Shown in pieces: positions 25,381-34,554 of a DNA stretch of 64,000 nucleotides. Positions within the stretch are counted from its first letter, which is position 1, and each line of letters begins with the position of its first letter. A program made the position numbers and the translations under genes. Source of the stretch: Sphingorhabdus_B arenilitoris (GTDB lineage Bacteria > Pseudomonadota > Alphaproteobacteria > Sphingomonadales > Sphingomonadaceae); contig NZ_JBHSDH010000013.1 of the NCBI RefSeq assembly GCF_042651485.1, positions 744,001-808,000 on the forward strand, in the 5' to 3' direction. A model generated the notes under the pieces. The model did not search any database. It was given only the letters and a program-made list of their open reading frames with translations, and was not told the DNA's origin.

Positions 25381-27083
25381 GCCGCATCATTGGTGAGCGG
25401 TTTTGCATAATAATAGCCTTGCCCAACCGAACAGCCCAGCGATTTGAGGACATCTGAAATCGCTTCGCTTTCAATGCCCTCTGCCGTGGTCTTCATACCC
25501 AATGCACTGGCCAATGATAATACTGTGCTGACAATGGCTTGCTTGTCCCTGTCGGTCAGCATTTCGGCAATGAAGCTGCGGTCAATCTTCAAAACGTCAA
25601 TTGGCAGCTTTTGCAGATAGGCAAGATTGGAATAGCCTGTGCCGAAATCATCCATGGCCAAATTGGTGTCGAGCGCCTTTAACGATTCCAATATCCGTTT
25701 GGCCCCGTCCGGATCGTCGACAAAAGCGCTTTCGGTTAGCTCTATGGTCAACCGGTCGCCGGTTATCCCGGCGCCGTGAATGGCCTGTGAAACAGCTTCA
25801 GTCACATCATCGCGCAGCATTTGCACAGCCGACATATTAACAGAGATTTTGAACGGCAATTCATGTTCGGCCCGGCTGTCCCAGTCGGCAATGGTGCGCG
25901 CCGCCTCTTGCAAGGCCCAGCGGCCCAAAGGAACGATGAGCCCGCTTTCTTCCGCCACGGGTATGAAATCAACAGGTGAAATAAAGCCAAGATCGGGATG
26001 TTCCCACCGTGCCAACGCCTCAAAGCCGTTGATCGCACCAGTTTCCAAATCCATCAGCGGTTGATAATGTAGCTCCAACTCCCCGCGCTGGATCGCTCGG
26101 CGCAAATCTGTTTCCAGCGAGAAACGCCGCTGCGCATTGTCGACTGCGCCCGGTGCATAAAGTTCAAACCTTTTGCTGCGCTTCGCCCGTTTTAGCGCAA
26201 TTTGAGCGAAGCGGAGCGTATCCATGGGATCGTCCGTCTCGCTATTACCGATCGCGGCGGCAAAGGCACATTCAACCTGAATTTCCAGATTAGACAGCTG
26301 GCACGGCTGCGCAAAAGCATCATTCAGCCGGGCAGCAATATTTTCGACATTGCTGGCCTCATCATCCAACAAGACAAAAAGCGCAAATTCGTTGCCGCCC
26401 AACCGGCACAATATTTCGTTGCTGCGTATGCGGCTGTTGAGCCGCCGGGCGACGGTGATGATCAATTCATCGCCCGCCATCGCGCCAACCGATTCATTGA
26501 TCCGGCTAAACCGCGCAAGGTCAATCAGCAGCACCGCATAACGGGCGGAGCTTTGCCCGTCCCGCTTGGACAGATTTTTGATGGTAAGTTCAATCTCTTC
26601 TTCAAAACCGCTGCGATTGAAAAATCCGGTCAGGCTGTCATTCAACATTTCGCGGCGCAAATTGATCCTGCTGATCACTTCTGCGGTGCGGTCAACCATG
26701 GTCAGCAGATACATATCCTGACCATCGCCATAGCGGGCGATATTAATTTCCAGTTCCAGTCGGCTGATCGAATCAAGCGACTGCCACCGTTCAAAATGCG
26801 ATTCGCGCTTTTCCCGATTCATTTTGGAAATGCGGCTGGCAAGATTTTCAAGATCGAGCCCGCGTTCATGCTCCATGCGAGCGATCAGCGCGTCAAACAA
26901 ATGATTGGTCGATATTAACGACGCAATATCAGATGATTGCTGAACAACAGCCGCCGCGATAGGCAGCGATTTTATCCAGGCATAATGCCCATTTATTGCG
27001 CCAACGGGTTTAACAATATTCGTCTCTTCACGAAAATCGGTTTGCGACCCGTGGGCAAATTCCAGTTGATCCCACATTTTCAT
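25338..27083 (-). CDS. GGDEF-EAL protein with altered GGDEF site (GGNEF)
   Basis: A 581-residue cytoplasmic protein with no transmembrane segment. Residues about 40-165 resemble a PAS-like sensor, followed by a GGDEF domain (about 170-320) and an EAL domain (about 330-575). The signature loop reads RLGGNEFALF, so the metal/GTP-contacting acidic residue is Asn; cyclase activity is probably lost and the domain may act as a GTP sensor. The EAL domain keeps FEALARWEHP, ELTESAF, DDFGTGYSNLAYL, LKIDRSFI and TAEGIE, so c-di-GMP phosphodiesterase activity is likely. Convergent with cca. Confidence 0.9.
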   Translation of the reverse strand: MKMWDQLEFAHGSQTDFREETNIVKPVGAINGHYAWIKSLPIAAAVVQQSSDIASLISTNHLFDALIARMEHERGLDLENLASRISKMNREKRESHFERWQSLDSISRLELEINIARYGDGQDMYLLTMVDRTAEVISRINLRREMLNDSLTGFFNRSGFEEEIELTIKNLSKRDGQSSARYAVLLIDLARFSRINESVGAMAGDELIITVARRLNSRIRSNEILCRLGGNEFALFVLLDDEASNVENIAARLNDAFAQPCQLSNLEIQVECAFAAAIGNSETDDPMDTLRFAQIALKRAKRSKRFELYAPGAVDNAQRRFSLETDLRRAIQRGELELHYQPLMDLETGAINGFEALARWEHPDLGFISPVDFIPVAEESGLIVPLGRWALQEAARTIADWDSRAEHELPFKISVNMSAVQMLRDDVTEAVSQAIHGAGITGDRLTIELTESAFVDDPDGAKRILESLKALDTNLAMDDFGTGYSNLAYLQKLPIDVLKIDRSFIAEMLTDRDKQAIVSTVLSLASALGMKTTAEGIESEAISDVLKSLGCSVGQGYYYAKPLTNDAAYSFLEASRAASTR

Positions 27084-27195
27084 GAGGACCGGCCTAGCTG
27101 CAATGTGTAAATTATTGCTTTGCGTTTTGTGACAAATAAAAGGTTAATGTAAAATCGTGCGGGTATGGGCCGAAGATGATCCTTAGCAAATAGCC

Positions 27196-29484
27196 CTAAC
27201 CGAAACGGTTATCGCGGGGGAAACCATTGGGCGGCAACCGCCCGGCCGCACCTCTCGCCACCCGCCATAACGACATATCATTTTCGGTCCGCGTCCGCCC
27301 GCTATCGCCGCCCATGGCCCAGCTTAAACCTTCCGACATTTTGAAACAGATCGCGTCGGACAGCCCGCCATCCTTATATCGTTGCAGCGTTACGCCCTGC
27401 CCCTTTGCCATTTCGGGCAGCTCGGACAGCGGGAAGGCAACCAGTTTCCGGTTATCACCGACAACCGCAACATAATGATCCTTTGCCTCTTCCTCCGGCA
27501 ATCCCGCCATTGGTGCCACACGAACCACTTTCAGCTTTGCCTTACCCTTAACATTGACGACTTGCCGCCCTTTACGGGTTTCGGCGATGACATCGGCCAT
27601 TTGGGCGATAAAGCCTTTGCCAGCCGACGAAGCCAGGAGCATCCGGCCATTGGGCACCGCAGGCATTAACGCAATAATATCATTGCCCGCCTCTATATCG
27701 ATCATCGTAGCAACTGGTTCGCCAAAACCCCGCGCACCCGGTAATTTATCCGCGCCGATAGTGTAAAAACGCCCCAGCGCCGTTGCGATCAATATCTTGT
27801 CGGTTGTTTGGGCATGGAACGCAAAGGCGGGGCCGTCGCCCTCCTTGAATTTGGAAATTTCCGGCTGCGACAAGTCGGCATGGCCCTTCATCGCTTTAAT
27901 CCAGCCGCGCTGCGACATGATGACCGTCACCGGTTCTTTTTCGATCAGCGATTCCAGCGAAATTTCCCGCGCGGGCGCCGCTTCCTCAATCGACGTGCGC
28001 CGTTTGCCCAATTCGGTATCTTCGCCATAAGCTTTGCGCAGCGCGGCCAGCTCTTTCTTCAGCTTCGTGCGCTGCCGCGCAGGGCTCTCGATCAATTTAA
28101 CCAGCTCTTCGCGCTCGGCCGTCAACGCATCGCGTTCGCGCACAAGCTCCATCTCCTCCAGCTTGCGCAACGACCGCAGCCGCATATTCAAAATCGCTTC
28201 GGCTTGCCGGTCGGTCAGTTCAAATTCGGCCATCATAACCGGCTTTGGCTCATCCTCGCTGCGGATGATTTCGATGATCCGGTCGAGGTTGAGGAACGCA
28301 ATGATATAGCCGCCGAGCAGTTCCAGCCGCGCGTCAATTTTTTCCAGCCGGTGCTGCGATTTGCGAACCAACACCTCAATCTGATGCTTTAACCAGGCAC
28401 GCAGCAGTTCGCCCAGACCCATCACGCCGGGCGTGCGGGTATCATCCAAGACATTCATGTTCAGCGAAAATCGGGTTTCCAGATCGCTCATCCGGAACAA
28501 GGCGTTCATCAAGTCATCGGCATCAACATTCCGCGATTTCGGTTCGAGAACTATGCGTATCTCACTGTCGCTTTCATCGCGCACATCGGCAAGGATGGGC
28601 AGTTTTTTATCACCGATTAGATTGGCAATCTGCTCAATCAACTTACCCTTTTGCACTTGATAAGGAATTTCGGTGATTACCGCGATCCACCCGCCTCGGC
28701 CTTCATCTTCTTTATGCCAGCGCGCCCGCACCCGCATCGCGCCGCGCCCGGTTTCATAGGCTTTGCTTATCACATCCGCCGGATCAACCAATATCCCGCC
28801 GGTGGCAAAATCCGGGCCTTTCATAATTTCCATCAGCTGCGCATGATCCGCTGCTGGCTGATCAATCAACAAAGCCGCCGCGTCGAGCACTTCGGCGACA
28901 TTATGCGACGGGATGCTGGTTGCCATGCCAACGGCAATCCCGCTGGCCCCATTGGCCAATAGGTTGGGGAAAAGCCCTGGCATATATTCGGGCTCTTCAT
29001 CTTCGCCATTATAGGTGGGGCGAAAATCGGTGCCATTTTCATCCAGCCCCTGCATCAACTCAATTGCGGTTTTCGTCAGCCGCGCCTCTGTATACCGGTA
29101 GGCCGCTGCGTTATCGCCATCGATATTGCCGAAATTGCCCTGCCCATCGACGAGCGGATATCGCAGCGAAAATGTCTGCGCCAACCGCACCATCGCATCA
29201 TAAACCGACTGATCCCCATGCGGATGATATTTACCGATAACATCACCGACAACGCGCGCGCATTTTTTGTAACCTTGCGACGGATCCAACTTTAACAGGC
29301 GCATCGCCCATAATAACCGCCGATGAACCGGCTTTAACCCATCGCGCAAATCCGGTAGCGACCGGGCGGTAATGGTCGACATGGCATAGATCAGATAGCG
29401 TTCGGACAGCGCCGCATCAAAGGGCGCATCAACCACCGCGTCAAAAGGATCTTCTGCTATTTCACCGTCGCTTATATCTGACAT
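27196..29484 (-). CDS. parC: DNA topoisomerase IV subunit A
   Basis: A 762-residue subunit that cuts and rejoins DNA to decatenate chromosomes with ParE (62298). The active-site Tyr is in AAYRYTEARL (about Y131); the quinolone region reads HPHGDQSVYDAM. Gln at the E. coli S80 position is usual in alphaproteobacterial ParC and need not mean acquired resistance. The C-terminal beta-pinwheel (about 500-740) is present. ATG 29484 was preferred over an in-frame TTG at 29520. The gene is monocistronic. Confidence 0.95.
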   Translation of the reverse strand: MSDISDGEIAEDPFDAVVDAPFDAALSERYLIYAMSTITARSLPDLRDGLKPVHRRLLWAMRLLKLDPSQGYKKCARVVGDVIGKYHPHGDQSVYDAMVRLAQTFSLRYPLVDGQGNFGNIDGDNAAAYRYTEARLTKTAIELMQGLDENGTDFRPTYNGEDEEPEYMPGLFPNLLANGASGIAVGMATSIPSHNVAEVLDAAALLIDQPAADHAQLMEIMKGPDFATGGILVDPADVISKAYETGRGAMRVRARWHKEDEGRGGWIAVITEIPYQVQKGKLIEQIANLIGDKKLPILADVRDESDSEIRIVLEPKSRNVDADDLMNALFRMSDLETRFSLNMNVLDDTRTPGVMGLGELLRAWLKHQIEVLVRKSQHRLEKIDARLELLGGYIIAFLNLDRIIEIIRSEDEPKPVMMAEFELTDRQAEAILNMRLRSLRKLEEMELVRERDALTAEREELVKLIESPARQRTKLKKELAALRKAYGEDTELGKRRTSIEEAAPAREISLESLIEKEPVTVIMSQRGWIKAMKGHADLSQPEISKFKEGDGPAFAFHAQTTDKILIATALGRFYTIGADKLPGARGFGEPVATMIDIEAGNDIIALMPAVPNGRMLLASSAGKGFIAQMADVIAETRKGRQVVNVKGKAKLKVVRVAPMAGLPEEEAKDHYVAVVGDNRKLVAFPLSELPEMAKGQGVTLQRYKDGGLSDAICFKMSEGLSWAMGGDSGRTRTENDMSLWRVARGAAGRLPPNGFPRDNRFG

Positions 29485-29664
29485 AGCTGCGGCGATAGCG
29501 CCCCTGTTGCGGCTCGCCAAGTCCCATTGGGGCCGAAACCCAAAGCTTTTGTGGAAAAGCCGCCGCTGCGGGGATCTGGGCTCAATAGGATTGTTGGCAT
29601 GAGGCTTGTTTTATTTTTTGCCGTCTTTAGGTTGCTGCACTCCATTCATAACAAAGGTAAAGAC

Positions 29665-30156
29665 ATGAAGACCCGATTTATCCTGTTCACTGCCGTGACT
29701 GCACTTGGCCTTACCGCTTGTAATAGCGCCGACGAAATTCCACGTAAGGGCAAGTATCAGCCTGAAATCGAGCTGACCAAGCTCGACATACCGGGCATTA
29801 CAGAGGCACAGAAGGCACAGGCAGAATCGCAAATGCAGACGTCCTTTGCATCGGCCGCAGGCGGCGCGCAATGTATTGAGGGCGGCAAAGAAAAAGATTG
29901 GAAAGAGGCCGCAGGCGGCTTGACCAAAAGCCTGGGCGGCACATGCGAAACCGTGAGAGATAACGGCACCGCAACCACCGCCGATTTGGAAGTCACATGT
30001 AAAGGCACTCAAATGGGGAATATCAATGTCAAAATGAAGGGCGGCGCAGAAGCCGAAAGATTCAATATGGACGTTGATTTAGATTTTGACAGCCCGCAAG
30101 CAGGCAAAGGGTCGATGAGTTTCAAGGTGGGAGCAAAACGCGTCGGCGATTGCTAA
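29665..30156 (+). CDS. putative lipoprotein, DUF3617-like
   Basis: A 163-residue exported protein. The signal peptide ends with the lipobox LTAC (Cys19). The mature part starts with a GKYQPEIELTKLDIPGIT segment, has Cys at three later positions, and ends with beta strands and a terminal Cys; this layout fits the DUF3617 family of periplasmic proteins of unknown role. The start is the ATG at 29665; the frame is open upstream but the extra sequence is not signal-like. It is followed by a strong terminator at 30181. Confidence 0.65.
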   Translation: MKTRFILFTAVTALGLTACNSADEIPRKGKYQPEIELTKLDIPGITEAQKAQAESQMQTSFASAAGGAQCIEGGKEKDWKEAAGGLTKSLGGTCETVRDNGTATTADLEVTCKGTQMGNINVKMKGGAEAERFNMDVDLDFDSPQAGKGSMSFKVGAKRVGDC

Positions 30157-30180
30157 CCCGTAGCTTAGGTAAATAAATAA

Positions 30181-30214
30181 GGGAGCGAGGGCGCCGCCTT
30201 CGCTCCCTTTTTAT
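30181..30214 (+). terminator. rho-independent terminator, probably bidirectional
   Basis: GGGAGCGA-(11 nt)-TCGCTCCC followed by TTTTTATT on the plus strand. An AT-rich tract (TTATTTATT) follows on the minus strand too, so it can end both the lipoprotein transcript and the convergent xylanase-like gene. Confidence 0.88.
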
Positions 30215-30229
30215 TGCAACGCAGACGAA

Positions 30230-31024
30230 TTAGGTTTTATTCACACGCAGGCGGATGTGCCCCTTTGAGTTTTTCAGCCCTTCCGCGCCGATCACTAGAT
30301 AAGCGGAATTTGCATTGAAATAGCCATAGTCATCCATGACCTCTTTCAGCACTTTGAAATCAATTGTGCCGCGACCCGGGTTGGTCCGGCTCGCCTGTAC
30401 AAATTTATTGGCTGTGCGCACCGCCCAGACTTGTTTGAATGCAGGCTTTGTATTGCCGGATTGGCAGTAACTGGGTTGGTTGTTAATCTGACCAGATTGG
30501 TAAATTTGATAAGTGCCGTTGTTGGTGACGACCTGCAGGTCCCGATTGTTTTTCCGCACCTTAGTCAGCGTATATTCGCCAGCATTTGTGGGCGGAGTCC
30601 ACCCACCAAAAGCAGCCTCTACAATATAATATTCGACATTCAAATTGCCCGCGGGCACGCCGCATGACCAACCATAAGCGCCAAATGTGCCTTTGCCATC
30701 GGACGTGGTCCAATCATACAAATCATAAGTGAGCGTATTGGGCGTGGCCACATTCTGCCAACCGCCGCCGCCGACATAATCGGCGCTATCCATATTTTTC
30801 AAATCCCAGTCCATGGATATATCGCGGCGGGCGATGTCATTTACGGTTACGCTCTGCGAATCCCAGTCGCGCGCATAGACGGTCCAAAAAAATTTGTTAC
30901 CGCTTGCGTCCACCTCATCACCTTGGTTCGGCCCGGCGGCTGTATATGTGTGTGAAGCAGCATAAGCGGCCGTAGCAGTGCTTAACAGGATCGCTCCAAC
31001 GATGAACTTATTCTTCATTTTCAT
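30230..31024 (-). CDS. secreted glycoside hydrolase family 11 (endo-1,4-beta-xylanase-like) protein
   Basis: A 264-residue exported protein; the signal peptide ends near AAYAA. The mature part matches the GH11 jelly-roll: ADYVGGGGWQ, then AYGWSCGVPAGNLNVEYYIVE with the presumed nucleophile E131, the thumb-region segment NNGTYQIYQSGQINNQPS, FKQVWAVR, and the last strand YLVIGAEGLKNSKG with the presumed acid/base E248. It is longer than typical 180-200-residue catalytic domains, with about 35 extra residues before the first strand. ATG 31024 was chosen for the GAGAGG site upstream; a start 30 bp earlier is possible. Activity on xylan is inferred. It lies 247 bp downstream of the secretin gene on the same strand. 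Confidence 0.8.
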   Translation of the reverse strand: MKMKNKFIVGAILLSTATAAYAASHTYTAAGPNQGDEVDASGNKFFWTVYARDWDSQSVTVNDIARRDISMDWDLKNMDSADYVGGGGWQNVATPNTLTYDLYDWTTSDGKGTFGAYGWSCGVPAGNLNVEYYIVEAAFGGWTPPTNAGEYTLTKVRKNNRDLQVVTNNGTYQIYQSGQINNQPSYCQSGNTKPAFKQVWAVRTANKFVQASRTNPGRGTIDFKVLKEVMDDYGYFNANSAYLVIGAEGLKNSKGHIRLRVNKT

Positions 31025-31271
31025 AATTTTTCCTCTCTCAACTCTCTCATTCACTCTCTCTTAAACTGTGGCTGAGCCATGACGCAGTTATCCGTTCCGC
31101 GCCTGATACAGACGCAGGGGAACTGTTTCGCCGTGACGATAATCTGACGACAGCCGTTCAAAATGTCAGACTATTTCAACCCATTGCCTTGGTCATTTTC
31201 AGGGCGTGGATCAAAATGGAATATCCGATATAAATATCTGGATAAATTATTTAATTTCAAAAATTATCATA

Positions 31272-32855
31272 TCATTCCGGTTCCTCTTCCAAAGAAGCAC
31301 GATGATTTACGATGCGCGGTGTAATGAAAATATAAAGCTCAGTTTTACCTTTCAGCGTTTTTTCATAGCTGAATAATTTTCCGACCAGCGGGATGTCGCC
31401 CAAAATCGGAATTTTCGAATTGGACTTGAGCACGCTTTCCTGGGTCAGTCCGCCAATGACAAAGGATTCGCCGTCGCGCACCGAGGCGGATGTTTCTGCC
31501 TCCCGCTGGCTGATCGTAGGATAGCCTTGTGAATAGCCCGATACGCTCGACACGACCGCATAGATTTTGGAGGTTACAAAACCATCCGGGCTAACGCGAG
31601 GAGCGATTTGCAGCGTCACGCCAACATTGACATACTGGACCTGCTCCGACACACCATTCACACCGGACAAGGTAATGTTGGTGATGATCGGTAAAGCATC
31701 TCCAGTAATGATTTTCGCGCTCGAACCGCTTTGGGCGGCGATGCGAGGCTTAGATAATATCCGCCCGTTGCCTTTTTCAATTTGTGCATACAAGGCCACC
31801 TGTAACGCGGCGCTTTTCAAAAAAGTTTCGGGCGGCAGGCCAAAGGGCACAAACTGACCCAATTGTCCGGTTCCAACCGCAATCTGACCATTGCCATTGT
31901 TGAAGTTAAGGCCCAAATTACGAGCGCCCGTTTCGGTCAGCTCCACAAATTGCGTTTCCAAAATGACGCTATCGACTGGAATATCGATCAACTCGATTTG
32001 GCGTTTCACCCGCGCGATACGTTCGGGCGATCCGCGCACCCATACCGCATTCAGTCGCCGGTCGATCGCCAAATTGCGGTCAACAGATTCGCCCAGCGGC
32101 TGATCATAATCTTCAGGCGGCGTGTTGTTATTATTGTTGCCATTATCGCGCCCCGGCGAACCAAAGCCGGGTTCACGCCGAATAAACACATTATTGGGGC
32201 GCACCGACAGGCCCTCGGTCAGCAAGCCCACGACCTCGCTGACATCGGCATATTTAAGGAGGATTAGCTCCGCGCCCTGATCTTCAAATGCGACATCGTC
32301 GCCGCCGTAACTTTCATTTGCACCATAGGACACGGCGGACCCCACTGGCGGCAATGCCGGGCCATTATCAACCGCCCCGCCAAAATTTCCAAAACTGGAA
32401 CTGGCCCGTTTGGGAACCCGTTTTACGGTGACCAATATCTGTCCTTCACCGACGGGCTGCGTGGTCAGTTTGGATGCATCCTTGGCGGAAAAAGTAAGCG
32501 TTAGGTCGGTGTCATTTGCAACAATATCAACGCCTGTTACCAATCCTGTATATTTTTGCTGTGTGCTGGACGGGCCGCGCCGGGCATTTTCAAATCGCAC
32601 GCTCCACGACGTTTTGCCATTTTCGCGCTCATTGGGTAAAGTGAGAACCGATGACACCGGCAATCTTGGGTAAAATTCAACCGAAAATATGCTTTCACTG
32701 GGCCCTTGCGAGATAAGGCGCAACTGGCTGAGTGTCATCTGCGGATCTGGAATTTCAGTAACACCCGGACCATTTTGTGCCACCGCTGCCCCGGGTTGGA
32801 ACAGCATTATGGCACAATAAAAGGTTGCGACCCAAAAGGCCCGGATGCTCTGCAC
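31272..32855 (-). CDS. orphan secretin with AMIN-like N-terminal domain
   Basis: A 527-residue outer-membrane secretin with a signal peptide ending near AVAQ. Residues about 35-150 look like an AMIN-type domain, as in PilQ. A secretin N-domain follows (NLAIDRRLNAVWVRGSPERIARVKRQIELID), then the pore domain with VILETQFVELTE, the GESFVIGGLTQES hairpin and the lip IPILGDIPLVGKLF. A Gly/Asn-rich insert occurs at about 245-265. No other type II secretion or type IV pilus gene is in the window. GTG 32855 was chosen because GGGAG lies six bases upstream; an earlier GTG at 32879 is possible. Confidence 0.88.
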   Translation of the reverse strand: MQSIRAFWVATFYCAIMLFQPGAAVAQNGPGVTEIPDPQMTLSQLRLISQGPSESIFSVEFYPRLPVSSVLTLPNERENGKTSWSVRFENARRGPSSTQQKYTGLVTGVDIVANDTDLTLTFSAKDASKLTTQPVGEGQILVTVKRVPKRASSSFGNFGGAVDNGPALPPVGSAVSYGANESYGGDDVAFEDQGAELILLKYADVSEVVGLLTEGLSVRPNNVFIRREPGFGSPGRDNGNNNNNTPPEDYDQPLGESVDRNLAIDRRLNAVWVRGSPERIARVKRQIELIDIPVDSVILETQFVELTETGARNLGLNFNNGNGQIAVGTGQLGQFVPFGLPPETFLKSAALQVALYAQIEKGNGRILSKPRIAAQSGSSAKIITGDALPIITNITLSGVNGVSEQVQYVNVGVTLQIAPRVSPDGFVTSKIYAVVSSVSGYSQGYPTISQREAETSASVRDGESFVIGGLTQESVLKSNSKIPILGDIPLVGKLFSYEKTLKGKTELYIFITPRIVNHRASLEEEPE

Positions 32856-33161
32856 TCTTCTCTCCCTCACTCCAATCACGGTGATTATCCAACTTCATAT
32901 CGGGTGCAACAATAAAGTCATAAAAGTGCAAAATTTGCATCTATTTTATAACTATATTTCAAGCCAAATTATCCATGAAAACGTTGTCATATAAGCAAAT
33001 TTTGCCAAAAAATGCTGCGCACGAAAAAATGGTAGCGCAATCATTTTTTTCCTTATCTGTGCGTGCCGGCCTCGGTCAAAACGCGTCTTTGCGGTTTTGC
33101 TCGGCATCTGCTAACCGCCGCATGATTCGCAAAAACTCTCTTTTCACGAAAGCAAATTTCC
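32856..33161. other. intergenic region with paired short palindromes (secretin/purB divergence)
   Basis: 306 bp between divergent start codons. It is AT-rich at 32905-33055 and holds two related dyads: TGCAAAATTTGCA (32927-32939) and GCAAATTTTGC (32995-33005), 68 bp apart. They are good candidates for operator half-sites acting on one or both genes. An open frame at 32975-33217 runs into purB and has no recognisable product. No promoter boxes were assigned with confidence. Confidence 0.5.
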
Positions 33162-34475
33162 ATGGTTCCTCGTTATGCCCGCCCCGAAATGACCGCGATT
33201 TGGGAACCGGAAAATAAATTTCGCATTTGGTTTGAGATAGAGGCGCATGCGACGCAAAAACTCGCCGATCTGGGCGTTGTCCCGCAAAGCGCGGCGAAGG
33301 CGCTATGGGATTGGTGGGCGACGCACCCCGCGATTGATGTGGCAGCGATTGACGCGATTGAGGCGGTGACCAAGCATGATGTGATCGCCTTTCTAACCTG
33401 GGTTGCGGAAAATGTCGGCGATGAAGCCCGCTTCATGCATCAGGGCATGACCTCTTCTGATGTGCTCGACACGTGCCTCGCAGTGCAATTGACGCAGGCG
33501 ACGGACTTGCTGATCGCTGATATGGACAAGCTGCTGGCGGCTATAAAAACCCGCGCGATGGAGCATAAATTCACGCCAACCATTGGCCGCAGCCATGGCA
33601 TTCATGCCGAACCCGTCACCTTTGGGATGAAGCTGGCGCAGGCCTATGCCGAATTTGCCCGGGGCCGCGAACGGTTGGTTGCTGCCCGCGCCGAAATCGC
33701 GACCTGCGCCATATCGGGCGCGGTTGGCACCTTTGCCAATATTGATCCATCAGTGGAGGCATATGTAGCCGAGAAACTCGGGCTGGAAATCGAACCCGTT
33801 TCCACGCAGGTCATCCCGCGTGACCGGCATGCCATGTATTTTGCCGTGCTGGGCGTCATTGCATCATCGGTCGAGCGCTTGGCCGTTGAAGTGCGCCATT
33901 TGCAGCGCACCGAAGTTTTGGAAGCAGAAGAGTATTTCAGCCCCGGCCAAAAAGGGTCGAGCGCGATGCCGCATAAACGCAATCCAATCCTGACGGAAAA
34001 TCTCACTGGCCTTGCCCGCATGGTGCGCAGCGCCGTGACCCCGGCAATGGAAAATGTCGCTTTGTGGCATGAACGCGATATCAGCCATAGCAGCGTGGAG
34101 CGCTATATTGGCCCCGATGCCACGATCACGCTGGACTTTGCCTTGGGCCGCTTGACGGGCGTGGTTGAAAAACTGCTGGTATATCCCGAACGGATGCAGA
34201 AAAATCTCGACCGCATGGGCGGGCTTGTCCATTCGCAGCGCGTCCTGCTCGCGCTCACCCAAGCTGGGATCAGCCGCGAGGACAGCTATGCCATCGTGCA
34301 GCGTAATGCGATGAAAGTGTGGGAATCGGACGGCGCGCTCAGCTTGATGGAATTGCTGAAAGCGGACGATGATGTCACCGCAAAGCTCAGCGCTTCCGAT
34401 ATCGAAGAACGCTTCAATCTCGACTATCATTTCAAGAATATCGACGTCATTTTTGCCCGCGTTTTTGGGGAGTGA
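33162..34475 (+). CDS. purB: adenylosuccinate lyase
   Basis: Acts twice in purine synthesis, releasing fumarate from SAICAR and from adenylosuccinate. The 437 residues start MVPRYARPEM, the usual beginning, and contain the superfamily signature GSSAMPHKRNP, the TSSDVLDT substrate loop and the catalytic His region IGRSHGIHAEP. Length is normal. It reads away from the secretin gene and precedes lapA-pyrF. The Shine-Dalgarno sequence is weak. Confidence 0.97.
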   Translation: MVPRYARPEMTAIWEPENKFRIWFEIEAHATQKLADLGVVPQSAAKALWDWWATHPAIDVAAIDAIEAVTKHDVIAFLTWVAENVGDEARFMHQGMTSSDVLDTCLAVQLTQATDLLIADMDKLLAAIKTRAMEHKFTPTIGRSHGIHAEPVTFGMKLAQAYAEFARGRERLVAARAEIATCAISGAVGTFANIDPSVEAYVAEKLGLEIEPVSTQVIPRDRHAMYFAVLGVIASSVERLAVEVRHLQRTEVLEAEEYFSPGQKGSSAMPHKRNPILTENLTGLARMVRSAVTPAMENVALWHERDISHSSVERYIGPDATITLDFALGRLTGVVEKLLVYPERMQKNLDRMGGLVHSQRVLLALTQAGISREDSYAIVQRNAMKVWESDGALSLMELLKADDDVTAKLSASDIEERFNLDYHFKNIDVIFARVFGE

Positions 34476-34554
34476 ACAAGGCCACTAGCTTAGGCCTCTG
34501 ATTTCCCATAAGATAGCGGCGACTCCCCTTCCCCCCAAATATGGAGACCCGCAA

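Noticed and set aside
29208..29228. Gln at the ParC S80 position taken as a quinolone-resistance mutation
   Set aside because: GDQS is usual in alphaproteobacterial ParC, so this is a lineage feature and not evidence of acquired resistance.
32975..33217. 80-codon open frame before purB
   Set aside because: Overlaps the purB start, lacks a ribosome-binding site and has no recognisable product; more likely leader DNA.
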